A stretch of 64,000 bases of DNA, from positions 343,176 through 407,175 of the forward strand of contig CALYLW010001091.1 of assembly GCA_944989445.1 (NCBI GenBank). Reading direction: 5' to 3'. The notes beneath the pieces are model-generated. The model saw only the letters and a list, made by a program, of their open reading frames with translations, did no database searches and had not been told where the DNA came from. The stretch comes from Ampullaceana balthica (Eukaryota; Mollusca; Gastropoda; Lymnaeidae). Every line of letters begins with the position of its first letter. The first letter of the stretch is position 1. A program made the position numbers and the translations under genes. Below are positions 22,808 through 37,480 of the stretch, piece after piece.

Positions 22808-25800
22808 TCCTATCACTTACACATACACACTCTCAGACACTCAGTGACATAAACTATACAACGTTACCTGATCACTTTCCTATCACTTACACATACATAC
22901 TCTCAGACACTCAGTGACATAAATTATACAACGTTACCTGATCACTTTCCTATCACTTACACATACACACTCTCAGACACTCAGTGACATAAACTATCCA
23001 AAGTTACCTGGTCACTTTCCTATCACTTACACGTACACACTCTCAGACACTCAGTGACATAAACTATACAACGTTACCTGATCACTTTCCTATCACTTAC
23101 ACGTACACACTCTCAGACACTCAGTGACATAAACTATCCAACGTTACCTGATCACTTTCCTATCACTTACACGTACACACTCTCAGACACTCAGTGACAT
23201 AAACTATCCAACGTTACCTGGTCACTTTCCTATCACTTACACGTACACACTCTCAGACACTCAGTGACATAAATTATACAACGTTACCTGGTCACTTTCC
23301 TATCACTTACACGTACACACTCTCAGACACTCAGTGACATAAACTATACAACGTTACCTGGTCACTTTCCTATCACTTACACATACATACTCTCAGACAC
23401 TCAGTGACATAAACTATACGTCACCTGGTCACTTTCCTATCACTTACACATACACACTCTCAGACACTCAGTGACATAAACTATCCAACGTTACCTGGTC
23501 ACTTTCCTATCACTTACACATACACACTCTCAGACACTCAGTGACATAAACTATCCAACGTTACCTGGTCACTTTCCTATCACTTACACGTACACACTCT
23601 CAGACACTCAGTGACATAAACTATACAACGTTACCTGATCACTTTCCTATCACTTACACGTACACACTCTCAGACACTCAGTGACATAAACTATCCAACG
23701 TTACCTGGTCACTTTCCTATCACTTACACATACACACTCTCAGACACTCAGTGACATAAACTATCCAAAGTTACCTGGTCACTTTCCTATCACTTACACG
23801 TACACACTCTCAGACACTCAGTGACATAAACTATACAACGTTACCTGATCACTTTCCTATCACTTACACGTACACACTCTCAGACACTCAGTGACATAAA
23901 CTATCCAACGTTACCTGGTCACTTTCCTATCACTTACACGTACACACTCTCAGACACTCAGTGACATAAACTATACAACGTTACCTGATCACTTTCCTAT
24001 CACTTACACATACACACTCTCAGACACTCAGTGACATAAACTATACAACGTTACCTAGTCACTTTCCTATCACTTACACATACACACTCTCAGACACTCA
24101 GTGACATAAATTATACAACGTTACCTGGTCACTTTCCTATCACTTACACATACACACTCTCAGACACTCAGTGACATAAACTATACAACGTTACCTGGTC
24201 ACTTTCCTATCACTTACACGTACACACTCTCAGACACTCAGTGACATAAACTATCCAACGTTACCTGATCACTTTCCTATCACTTACACGTACACACTCT
24301 CAGACACTCAGTGACATAAACTATCCAACGTTACCTGGTCACTTTCCTATCACTTACACGTACACACACTCTCAGACACTCAGTGACATAAATTATACAA
24401 CGTTACCTGGTCACTTTCCTATCACTTACACGTACACACTCTCAGACACTCAGTGACATAAACTATACAACGTTACCTGGTCACTTTCCTATCACTTACA
24501 CATACACACTCTCAGACACTCAGTGACACAAACTATACAACGTTACCTGGTCACTTTCCTATCACTTACACATACACACTCTCAGACACTCAGTGACACA
24601 AACTATACAACGTTACCTGGTCACTTTCCTATCACTTACACATACACACTCACAGACACTCAGTAACACAAACTATACAACGTTACCTGGTCACTTTACT
24701 ATCACTTACACATACATACTCTCAGACACTCAGTGACATAAACTATACGTCACCTGGTCACTTTCCTATCACTTACACATACACACTCTCAGACACTCAG
24801 TGACACAAACTATACAACGTTACCTGGTCACTTTCCTATCACTTACACATACATACTCTCAGACACTCAGTGACATAAACTATACGTCACCTGGTCACTT
24901 TCCTATCACTTACACATACACACTCTCAGACACTCAGTGACATAAACTATCCAACGTTACCTGGTCACTTTCCTATCACTTACACATACACACTCTCAGA
25001 CACTCAGTGACATAAACTATCCAACGTTACCTGGTCACTTTCCTATCACTTACACATACACACTATCAGACACTCAGTGACATAAACTATACAACGTTAC
25101 CTGGTCACTTTCCTATCACTTACACATACACACTCTCTGACACTCAGTGACATAAACTATACAACGTTACCTGGTCACTTTCCTATCACTTACACATACA
25201 CACTCTCAGACACTCAGTGACATAAACTATACAACGTTACCTGGACAATTTCCTATCACTTACACATACACACTCTCAGACACTCAGTGACATAAACTAT
25301 CCAACGTTACCTCGTCACTTTCCTATCACTTACACATACACACTCTCAGACACTCAGTGACATAAACTATCCAACGTTACCTGGTCACTTTCCTATCACT
25401 TACACATACACACTCTCAGACACTCAGTGACATAAACTATACAACGTTACCTGGTCACTTTCCTATCACTTACACATACACACTCTCAGACACTCAGTGA
25501 CATAAACTATCCAACGTTACCTGGTCACTTTCCTATCACTTACACGTACACACTCTCAGACACTCAGTGACATAAATTATACAACGTTACCTGGTCACTT
25601 TCCTATCACTTACACGTACACACTCTCAGACACTCAGTGACATAAATTATACAACGTTACCTGGTCACTTTCCTATCACTTACACATACACACTCTCAGA
25701 CACTCAGTGAAATAAACTATACAACGTTACCTGGTCACTTTCCTATCACTTACACATACACACTCTCAGACACTCAGTGACATAAATTATACAACGTTAC

Positions 25801-28800
25801 CTGGTCACTTTCCTATCACTTACACATACACACTCTCAGACACTCAGTGACATAAACTATACAACGTTACCTGGTCACTTTCCTATCACTTACACATACA
25901 CACTCTCAGACACTCAGTGACATAAACTATCCAACGTTACCTGGTCACTTTCCTATCACTTACACGTACACACTCTCAGACACTCAGTGACATAAACTAT
26001 CCAACGTTACCTGGTCACTTTCCTATCACTTACACATACACACTCTCAGACACTCAGTGAGACAAACTATACAACGTTAGCTGGTCACTTTCCTATCACT
26101 TACACGTACACACTCTCAGACACTCAGTGACACAAACTATACAACGTTACCTGATCACTTTCCTATCACTTACACATACACACTCTCAGACACTCAGTGA
26201 CACAAACTATACAACGTTAGCTGGTCACTTTCCTATCACTTACACATACACACTCTCAGACACTCAGTGACATAAACTATCCAACGTTACCTGGTCACTT
26301 TCCTATCACTTACACGTACACACTCTCAGACACTCAGTGACATAAACTATACAACGTTACCTGGTCACTTTCCTATCACTTACACATACACACTCTCAGA
26401 CACTCAGTGACATAAACTATCCAACGTTACCTGGTCACTTTCCTATCACTTACACGTACACACTCTCAGACACTCAGTGACATAAACTATCCAACGTTAC
26501 CTGGTCACTTTCCTATCACTTACACATACACACTCTCAGACACTCAGTGACACAAACTATACAACGTTAGCTGGTCACTTTCCTATCACTTACACGTACA
26601 CACTCTCAGACACTCAGTGACACAAACTATACAACGTTAGCTGGTCACTTTCCTATCACTTACACATACACACTCTCAGACACTCAGTGACACAAACTAT
26701 ACAACGTTAGCTGGTCACTTTCCTATCACTTACACATACACACTCTCAGACACTCAGTGACACAAACTATCCAACGTTACCTGGTCACTTTCCTATCACT
26801 TACACATACACACTCTCAGACACTCAGTGACATAAACTATCCAACGTTACCTGGTCACTTTCCTATCACTTACACATACACACTCTCAGACACTCAGTGA
26901 CATAAACTATCCAACGTTACCTGGTCACTTTCCTATCACTTACACGTACACACTCTCAGACACTCAGTGACATAAACTATCCAACGTTACCTGGTCACTT
27001 TCCTATCACTTACACATACACACTCTCAGACACTCAGTGACATAAACTATCCAACGTTACCTGGTCACTTTCCTATCACTTACACGTACACACTCTCAGA
27101 CACTCAGTGACATAAACTATCCAACGTTACCTGGTCACTTTCCTATCACTTACACGTACACACTCTCAGACACTCAGTGACATAAACTATCCAACGTTAC
27201 CTGGTCACTTTCCTATCACTTACACGTACACACTCTCAGACACTCAGTGACATAAACTATACAACGTTACCTGGTCACTTTCCTATCACTTACACATACA
27301 CACTCTCAGACACTCAGTGACATAAACTATACAACGTTACCTGGTCACTTTCCTATCACTTACACATACACACTCTCAGACACTCAGTGACATAAACTAT
27401 ACAACGTTACCTGGTCACTTTCCTATCACTTACACATACACACTCTCAGACACTCAGTGACATAAACTATACAACGTTACCTGGTCACTTTCCTATCACT
27501 TACACATACACACTCTCAGACACTCAGTGACATAAACTATACAACGTTACCTGGTCACTTTCCTATCACTTACACGTACACACTCTCAGACACTCAGTGA
27601 CATAAACTATACAACGTTACCTGGTCACTTTCCTATCACTTACACATACACACTCTCAGACACTCAGTGACATAAACTATACAACGTTACCTGGTCACTT
27701 TCCTATCACTTACACGTACACACTCTCAGACACTCAGTGACATAAACTATACAACGTTACCTGGTCACTTTCCTATCACTTACACATACACACTCTCAGA
27801 CACTCAGTGACATAAACTATACAACGTTACCTGGTCACTTTCCTATCACTTACACATACACACTCTCAGACACTCAGTGACATAAACTATACAACGTTAC
27901 CTGGTCACTTTCCTATCACTTACACATACACACTCTCAGACACTCAGTGACATAAACTATACAACGTTACCTGGTCACTTTCCTATCACTTACACATACA
28001 CACTCTCAGACACTCAGTGACATAAACTATACAACGTTACCTGGTCACTTTCCTATCACTTACACATACACACTCTCAGACACTCAGTGACATAAACTAT
28101 ACAACGTTACCTGGTCACTTTCCTATCACTTACACATACACACTCTCAGACACTCAGTGACATAAACTATACAACGTTACCTGGTCACTTTCCTATCACT
28201 TACACATACACACTCTCAGACACTCAGTGACATAAACTATACAACGTTACCTGGTCACTTTCCTATCACTTACACATACACACTCTCAGACACTCAGTGA
28301 CATAAACTATACAACGTTACCTGGTCACTTTCCTATCACTTACACATACACACTCTCAGACACTCAGTGACATAAACTATACAACGTTACCTGGTCACTT
28401 TCCTATCACTTACACATACACACTCTCAGACACTCAGTGACATAAACTATACAACGTTACCTGGTCACTTTCCTATCACTTACACATACACACTCTCAGA
28501 CACTCAGTGACATAAACTATACAACGTTACCTGGTCACTTTCCTATCACTTACACATACACACTCTCAGACACTCAGTGACATAAACTATACAACGTTAC
28601 CTGGTCACTTTCCTATCACTTACACATACACACTCTCAGACACTCAGTGACATAAACTATACAACGTTACCTGGTCACTTTCCTATCACTTACACGTACA
28701 CACTCTCAGACACTCAGTGACATAAACTATACAACGTTACCTGGTCACTTTCCTATCACTTACACATACACACTCTCAGACACTCAGTGACATAAACTAT

Positions 28801-31800
28801 ACAACGTTACCTGGTCACTTTCCTATCACTTACACATACACACTCTCAGACACTCAGTGACATAAACTATACAACGTTACCTGGTCACTTTCCTATCACT
28901 TACACATACACACTCTCAGACACTCAGTGACATAAACTATACAACGTTACCTGGTCACTTTCCTATCACTTACACATACACACTCTCAGACACTCAGTGA
29001 CATAAACTATACAACGTTACCTGGTCACTTTCCTATCACTTACACATACACACTCTCAGACACTCAGTGACATAAACTATACAACGTTACCTGGTCACTT
29101 TCCTATCACTTACACATACACACTCTCAGACACTCAGTGACATAAACTATACAACGTTACCTGGTCACTTTCCTATCACTTACACATACACACTCTCAGA
29201 CACTCAGTGACATAAACTATACAACGTTACCTGGTCACTTTCCTATCACTTACACGTACACACTCTCAGACACTCAGTGACATAAACTATACAACGTTAC
29301 CTGGTCACTTTCCTATCACTTACACATACACACTCTCAGACACTCAGTGACATAAACTATACAACGTTACCTGGTCACTTTCCTATCACTTACACGTACA
29401 CACTCTCAGACACTCAGTGACATAAACTATACAACGTTACCTGGTCACTTTCCTATCACTTACACGTACACACTCTCAGACACTCAGTGACATAAACTAT
29501 ACAACGTTACCTGGTCACTTTCCTATCACTTACACGTACACACTCTCAGACACTCAGTGACATAAACTATACAACGTTACCTGGTCACTTTCCTATCACT
29601 TACACATACACACTCTCAGACACTCAGTGACATAAACTATACAACGTTACCTGGTCACTTTCCTATCACTTACACATACACACTCTCAGACACTCAGTGA
29701 CATAAACTATACAACGTTACCTGGTCACTTTCCTATCACTTACACATACACACTCTCAGACACTCAGTGACATAAACTATACAACGTTACCTGGTCACTT
29801 TCCTATCACTTACACATACACACTCTCAGACACTCAGTGACATAAACTATACAACGTTACCTGGTCACTTTCCTATCACTTACACATACACACTCTCAGA
29901 CACTCAGTGACATAAACTATACAACGTTACCTGGTCACTTTCCTATCACTTACACATACACACTCTCAGACACTCAGTGACATAAACTATACAACGTTAC
30001 CTGGTCACTTTCCTATCACTTACACATACACACTCTCAGACACTCAGTGACATAAACTATACAACGTTACCTGGTCACTTTCCTATCACTTACACGTACA
30101 CACTCTCAGACACTCAGTGACATAAACTATACAACGTTACCTGGTCACTTTCCTATCACTTACACGTACACACTCTCAGACACTCAGTGACATAAACTAT
30201 ACAACGTTACCTGGTCACTTTCCTATCACTTACACATACACACTCTCAGACACTCAGTGACATAAACTATACAACGTTACCTGGTCACTTTCCTATCACT
30301 TACACATACACACTCTCAGACACTCAGTGACATAAACTATACAACGTTACCTGGTCACTTTCCTATCACTTACACATACACACTCTCAGACACTCAGTGA
30401 CATAAACTATACAACGTTACCTGGTCACTTTCCTATCACTTACACATACACACTCTCAGACACTCAGTGACATAAACTATACAACGTTACCTGGTCACTT
30501 TCCTATCACTTACACATACACACTCTCAGACACTCAGTGACATAAACTATACAACGTTACCTGGTCACTTTCCTATCACTTACACGTACACACTCTCAGA
30601 CACTCAGTGACATAAACTATACAACGTTACCTGGTCACTTTCCTATCACTTACACATACACACTCTCAGACACTCAGTGACATAAACTATACAACGTTAC
30701 CTGGTCACTTTCCTATCACTTACACATACACACTCTCAGACACTCAGTGACATAAACTATACAACGTTACCTGGTCACTTTCCTATCACTTACACATACA
30801 CACTCTCAGACACTCAGTGACATAAACTATACAACGTTACCTGGTCACTTTCCTATCACTTACACATACACACTCTCAGACACTCAGTGACACAAACTAT
30901 ACAACGTTACCTGGTCACTTTCCTATCACTTACACATACACACTCTCAGACACTCAGTGACATAAACTATACAACGTTACCTGGTCACTTTCCTATCACT
31001 TACACATACACACTCTCAGACACTCAGTGACATAAACTATACAACGTTACCTGGTCACTTTCCTATCACTTACACATACACACTCTCAGACACTCAGTGA
31101 CATAAACTATACAACGTTACCTGGTCACTTTCCTATCACTTACACATACACACTCTCAGACACTCAGTGACATAAATTATACAACGTTACCTGGTCACTT
31201 TCCTATCACTTACACATACACACTCTCAGACACTCAGTGACATAAACTATACAACGTTACCTGGTCACTTTCCTATCACTTACACATACACACTCTCAGA
31301 CACTCAGTGACATAAACTATACAACGTTACCTGGTCACTTTCCTATCACTTACACATACACACTCTCAGACACTCAGTGACATAAACTATACAACGTTAC
31401 CTGGTCACTTTCCTATCACTTACACATACACACTCTCAGACACTCAGTGACATAAACTATACAACGTTACCTGGTCACTTTCCTATCACTTACACATACA
31501 CACTCTCAGACACTCAGTGACATAAACTATACACGTTACCTGGTCACTTTCCTATCACTTACACATACACACTCTCAGACACTCAGTGACATAAACTATA
31601 CAACGTTACCTGGTCACTTTCCTATCACTTACACGTACACACTCTCAGACACTCAGTGACATAAACTATACAACGTTACCTGGTCACTTTCCTATCACTT
31701 ACACATACACACTCTCAGACACTCAGTGACATAAATTATACAACGTTACCTGGTCACTTTCCTATCACTTACACATACACACTCTCAGACACTCAGTGAC

Positions 31801-33770
31801 ATAAATTATACAACGTTACCTGGTCACTTTCCTATCACTTACACATACACACTCTCAGACACTCAGTGACATAAACTATACAACGTTACCTGGTCACTTT
31901 CCTATCACTTACACATACACACTCTCAGACACTCAGTGACATAAATTATACAACGTTACCTGGTCACTTTCCTATCACTTACACATACACACTCTCAGAC
32001 ACTCAGTGACATAAACTATACAACGTTACCTGGTCACTTTCCTATCACTTACACATACACACTCTCAGACACTCAGTGACATAAACTATACAACGTTACC
32101 TGGTCACTTTCCTATCACTTACACATACACACTCTCAGACACTCAGTGACATAAACTATACAACGTTACCTGGTCACTTTCCTATCACTTACACATACAC
32201 ACTCTCAGACACTCAGTGACATAAACTATACAACGTTACCTGGTCACTTTCCTATCACTTACACATACACACTCTCAGACACTCAGTGACACAAACTATA
32301 CAACGTTACCTGGTCACTTTCCTATCACTTACACGTACACACTCTCAGACACTCAGTGACACAAACTATACAACGTTACCTGGTCACTTTCCTATCACTT
32401 ACACATACACACTCTCAGACACTCAGTGACATAAACTATACAACGTTACCTGGTCACTTTCCTATCACTTACACATACACACTCTCAGACACTCAGTGAC
32501 ATAAACTATACAACGTTACCTGGTCACTTTCCTATCACTTACACATACACACTCTCAGACACTCAGTGACATAAACTATACAACGTTACCTGGTCACTTT
32601 CCTATCACTTACACATACACACTCTCAGACACTCAGTGACATAAACTATACAACGTTACCTGGTCACTTTCCTATCACTTACACATACACACTCTCAGAC
32701 ACTCAGTGACATAAATTATACAACGTTACCTGGTCACTTTCCTATCACTTACACATACACACTCTCAGACACTCAGTGACATAAACTATACAACGTTACC
32801 TGGTCACTTTCCTATCACTTACACATACACACTCTCAGACACTCAGTGACATAAACTATACAACGTTACCTGGTCACTTTCCTATCACTTACACATACAC
32901 ACTCTCAGACACTCAGTGACATAAACTATACAACGTTACCTGGTCACTTTCCTATCACTTACACATACACACTCTCAGACACTCAGTGACATAAACTATA
33001 CAACGTTACCTGGTCACTTTCCTATCACTTACACATACACACTCTCAGACACTCAGTGACATAAACTATACAACGTTACCTGGTCACTTTCCTATCACTT
33101 ACACATACACACTCTCAGACACTCAGTGACATAAACTATACAACGTTACCTGGTCACTTTCCTATCACTTACACGTACACACTCTCAGACACTCAGTGAC
33201 ATAAACTATACAACGTTACCTGGTCACTTTCCTATCACTTACACGTACACACTCTCAGACACTCAGTGACATAAACTATACAACGTTACCTGGTCACTTT
33301 CCTATCACTTACACATACACACTCTCAGACACTCAGTGACATAAACTATACAACGTTACCTGGTCACTTTCCTATCACTTACACATACACACTCTCAGAC
33401 ACTCAGTGACATAAACTATACAACGTTACCTGGTCACTTTCCTATCACTTACACATACACACTCTCAGACACTCAGTGACATAAACTATACAACGTTACC
33501 TGGTCACTTTCCTATCACTTACACATACACACTCTCAGACACTCAGTGACATAAACTATACAACGTTACCTGGTCACTTTCCTATCACTTACACATACAC
33601 ACTCTCAGACACTCAGTGACACAAACTATACAACGTTACCTGGTCACTTTCCTATCACTTACACGTACACACTCTCAGACACTCAGTGACACAAACTATA
33701 CAACGTTACCTGGTCACTTTCCTATCACTTACACGTACACACTCTCAGTGACACAAACTATACAACGTTA
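22808..33770. repeat. 70-bp satellite-like array, about 156 units (module B expanded)
   Basis: The unit contains CCTGGTCACTTTCCTATCAC, TTACACATACACACTCTCAG, ACACTCAGTGACATAAACTA and TACAACGTTA. Recurrent two-state variants are ACACATAC/ACACGTAC, CTATACAACG/CTATCCAACG, CATAAAC/CACAAAC and GTTACC/GTTAGC. The left 4.5 kb mixes variants and has short units that lack ACAACGT; the stretch from about 27.3 to 33.5 kb is nearly uniform. Single-unit relatives are at 3179, 12768 and 51405. Confidence 0.98.
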
Positions 33771-34440
33771 GAAAAAAGGGGTGGGGTGTTGGTGATTAAA
33801 GATAATTCGTTGTTGAATTACGTCACATTCATTATTTTAAATCATCCGGAGAGAGAGAGAGAAACAGAGAGAGAGGCAGGAAGAGAGAAATAGAGAGAGA
33901 AACAGAGAGAGACGAAGACATGGAGAGATAAATTAAGAGAAAAACAAAGAGAGAGAAAGAGATTGAGAGAAAGAGAGAGAGATGTACAGAAAGCGACATA
34001 GAGAGAGAAATATATATAGTGAGAGAGAGAGGGAGCGAGATACGAAGACAGAGAGAAAGTGTCGTTGAGTTAAGGAGAGAGAGGAGAGAGAAAGATAGAA
34101 AACAAAAGAGACAGTCAGAGACAGTCAGAGACAGAGATAAAGAGAGTGTGAGGGACAGAAAAGACAAAGAGACAGAGAAAGAGAAAGGGAAAGAAAGAGT
34201 GACAAATCAACACACAGAAAGAAAGAGACAGAAACACGGAGATATGGAGAGACAGTGACAGAGGAAGGAAGACAGGGAAAGAGACAAAGACAGAAAGAGA
34301 GAAGGTAATGGTTAATGTGATATCCCTTGGACACAATGCCGTTGCCGACCGATAAGTTGACGTGGATGTGGGGGGGGGAGTCAAAAGGTGACACATAGTT
34401 ATTCTCAAAATATAAAATTAAATAATCCGGCAATAAAGAA
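33771..34440 (+). repeat. Composite repeat module C (GA tract 33849-34300)
   Basis: The leader TTGGTGATTAAAGATAATTC and ATTACGTCACATTCATTATT lead to TCATCCGGAGAGAGAG, a GA-rich tract, and the trailer GGTAATGGTTAATGTGATAT. Spacer sequence AATCCGGCAATAAAGAAAAG then leads into module D. Confidence 0.85.
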
Positions 34441-34493
34441 AAGTAGAATTTACTCGTTGAGATAAAGTATAAAAATATTATATTATTTTCTTT

Positions 34494-35985
34494 TGTGTGT
34501 TGGTCTCTGAGTGGGGGCGTGGGTTGTCAATAGATTCACTTGTGTTGGTCTCTGAGTGGGGGCGTGGGTTGTCAATAGATTCACTTGTGTTGGTCTCTGA
34601 GTGGGGGCGTGGGTTGTCAATAGATTCACTTGTGTTGGTCTCTGAGTGGGGGCGTGGGTTGTCAATAGATTCACTTGTGTTGGTCTCTGAGTGGGGGCGT
34701 GGGTTGTCAATAGATTCACTTGTGTTGGTCTCTGAGTGGGGGCGTGGGTTGTCAATAGATTCACTTGTGTTGGTCTCTGAGTGGGGGCGTGGGTTGTCAA
34801 TAGATTCACTTGTGTTGGTCTCTGAGTGGGGGCGTGGGTTGTCAATAGATTCACTTGTGTTGGTCTCTGAGTGGGGGCGTGGGTTGTCAATAGATTCACT
34901 TGTGTTGGTCTCTGAGTGGGGGCGTGGGTTGTCAATAGATTCACTTGTGTTGGTCTCTGAGTGGGGGCGTGGGTTGTCAATAGATTCACTTGTGTTGGTC
35001 TCTGAGTGAGGGGCGTGGGTTGTCAATAGATTCACTTGTGTTGGTCTCTGAGTGAGGGCGTGGGGTTGTCAATAGATTCACTTGTGTTGGTCTCTGAGTG
35101 GGGGCGTGGGTTGTCAATAGATTCACTTGTGTTGGTCTCTGAGTGGGGGCGTGGGTTGTCAATAGATTCACTTGTGTTGGTCTCTGAGTGAGGGCGTGGG
35201 TTGTCAATAGATTCACTTGTGTTGGTCTCTGAGTGAGGGGCGTGGGTTGTCAATAGATTCACTTGTGTTGGTCTCTGAGTGAGGGCGTGGGTTGTCAATA
35301 GATTCACTTGTGTTGGTCTCTGAGTGAGGGCGTGGGTTGTCAATAGATTCACTTGTGTTGGTCTCTGAGTGAGGGCGTGGGTTGTCAATAGATTCACTTG
35401 TGTTGGTCTCTGAGTAAGGGCGTGGGTTGTCAATAGATTCACTTGTGTTGGTCTCTGAGTAAGGGCGTGGGTTGTCAATAGATTCACTTGTGTTGGTCTC
35501 TGAGTGAGGGCGTGGGTTGTCAATAGATTCACTTGTGTTGGTCTCTGAGTGAGGGCGTGGGTTGTCAATAGATTCACTTGTGTTGGTCTCTGAGTAAGGG
35601 CGTGGGTTGTCAATAGATTCACTTGTGTTGGTCTCTGAGTAAGGGCGTGGGTTGTCAATAGATTCACTTGTGTTGGTCTCTGAGTAAGGGCGTGGGTTGT
35701 CAATAGATTCACTTGTGTTGGTCTCTGAGTAAGGGCGTGGGTTGTCAATAGATTCACTTGTGTTGGTCTCTGAGTAAGGGCGTGGGTTGTCAATAGATTC
35801 ACTTGTGTTGGTCTCTGAGTGAGGGCGTGGGTTGTCAATAGATTCACTTGTGTTGGTCTCTGAGTGAGGGCGTGGGTTGTCAAATAGATTCACTTGTGTT
35901 GGTCTCTGAGTGAGGGCGTGGGTTGTCAATAGATTCACTTGTGTTGGTCTCCGAGTAAGGGCGTGGGTTGTCAATAGATGCACTT
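34494..35985. repeat. 45-bp minisatellite, about 33 units (module D expanded)
   Basis: The unit is TTGGTCTCTGAGTGGGGGCG plus TGGGTTGTCAATAGATTCAC and TTGTG. Three variant classes are regional: GAGTGGGGGC in roughly the first 11 units, GAGTGAGGGC later, and GAGTAAGGGC in clusters at about 35415-35490 and 35590-35800. Some units carry one extra base. The threonine-rich minus-strand frames are translations of this array. Single units occur at 13411, 52447 and, inverted, about 46950-47010. Confidence 0.97.
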
Positions 35986-36069
35986 GTTAATTTCAGTTCA
36001 ATTTCATTCCATATGTGAACTAACCCTCGGGACTATCTAAAGTGGGGGTTGGGAGGGGATTTGGAGCCT

Positions 36070-36940
36070 GAACTTCATTTCTCACCAGCACAAGACACAC
36101 GGGTGATACTTCTAACCAGCACATGACACACGGGTGATGTTTCTCACCAACACATGACACACGGGTGATGTTTCTCACCAGCACATGACACACGGGTGAT
36201 GTTTCTCACCAGCACATGACACACGGGTGATGTTTCTCACCAGCACATGACACACGGGTGATGTTTCTCACCAACACATGACACACGGGTGATGTTTCTC
36301 ACCAGCACATGACACACGGGTGATGTTTCTCACCAGCACATGACACACGGGTGATGTTTCTAACCAGCACATGACACACGGGTGATGTTTCTCACCAACA
36401 CATGACACACGGGTGATGTTTCTAACCAGCACATGACACAGGGGTGATGTTTCTCACCAACACATGACACACGGGTGATGTTTCTCACCAGCACATGACA
36501 CACGGGTGATGTTTCTCAACAGCACAGGTCACACGGGTGATGTTTCTCACCAACACATGACACATGGGTATAGTTTCTCACCAGCACATGACACACGGGT
36601 GATGTTTCTGTTCAGCACATGACACATATGTGAGTTTCATAACAGCACAGGACACACGGGTGATGTTTCTCACCAGCACATGACACATGGGTGTTGTTTT
36701 CTCACCAGCACATGACATACAGGTGATGTTTCTGTTCAGCACATGACACATATGTGAGGTTTCTCAACAGCACAGGACACACGGGTGATGTTTCTCACCA
36801 GCACATGACACATGGGTATTGTTTCTCACCAGCACAGGACACATGGGTGATGTTTCTCACCAGCACATGACACACGGTTGATGTTTCTCACCAGTACATG
36901 ACCCACGGTTGATGTTTCTCACCAGCACATGACACATGGG
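36070..36940. repeat. 31-bp minisatellite, about 28 units (module E)
   Basis: The unit is GTGATGTTTCTCACCAGCAC plus ATGACACACGG. Degenerate variants increase after 36500 (TTCTGTTCAGCAC, ACATATGTGAG), and one block at about 36590-36680 is repeated at 36710-36800. Confidence 0.95.
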
Positions 36941-37480
36941 TGATGTGCGATGTCCAGCAATACTTCTTCGCCTAGTATCGTAGAGACCAATGTTTCCTCT
37001 AATGTTCGTTGGTCTGTATAAAAAGCAAAACAAAAAACAAAAAAACACGCGTTTTCAAAGGTGCACAGCAACCATTTTTTCTCTCCTTATATTACAATTT
37101 TGCTGTGCGGCATTTTTAAACTGCTGCGCGACATCGATCAGATATCTGCGCAGCCGTGCAGCTTTCAGTTACGATTGGTAGGGTCCTAGTGCAGTTGGAT
37201 CCTGGTGTCCACTTTGTCGTCGTGGACGAGAAGCCCTAGGACTGTCATGACCAGTGGCTAACAACGAGCTTGTATTTCTGAAATGTAGAGGGCCTCTATC
37301 TGGTCCCATTTTAAATTAAATTTGGAGCCTAGTTCATCATTACACGGGGTCTTCGGGTTATGACGTTTATCTGTTCTTAAGACGCGTCGTAACCCGATTT
37401 TCAGTGTAGGACGGAACATAAAAATAAAATAAAAAATCTGAAGGTCTTTACATAGAGTGCTGTACAAAAATAGAATCAAT
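36941..37480 (+). repeat. Composite repeat module F, complete
   Basis: GTGATGTGCGATGTCCAGCA begins the unique tail. It contains TTTAAACTGCTGCGCGACAT, TCAGATATCTGCGCAGCC, GAGGGCCTCTATCTGGTCCC and CATAGAGTGCTGTAC. The last of these (37455-37459 GAGTG) is the empty site for the solo LTR at 50422. Other F copies are at 49901-50421 and 59276-59720. Small frames here (36857-37181) are unsupported. Confidence 0.8.

Noticed and set aside
22808..33770. CRISPR array
   Set aside because: Regular repeats but no unique spacers between them, and the genome context is animal.
22808..33770. Centromeric satellite
   Set aside because: Period and length could fit, but it is an expanded module within a dispersed element; nothing in the sequence shows centromere function.
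34478..35983. Repetitive Thr/Pro-rich proteins on the minus strand and a Trp/Gly-rich one on the plus strand
   Set aside because: These are translations of the 45-bp array; single-unit paralogues sit in noncoding composite repeats.
36857..37181. Opposed 63-residue frames across the E/F junction
   Set aside because: They lie in a noncoding module that recurs at 49901 and 59276 with the frames broken or changed.
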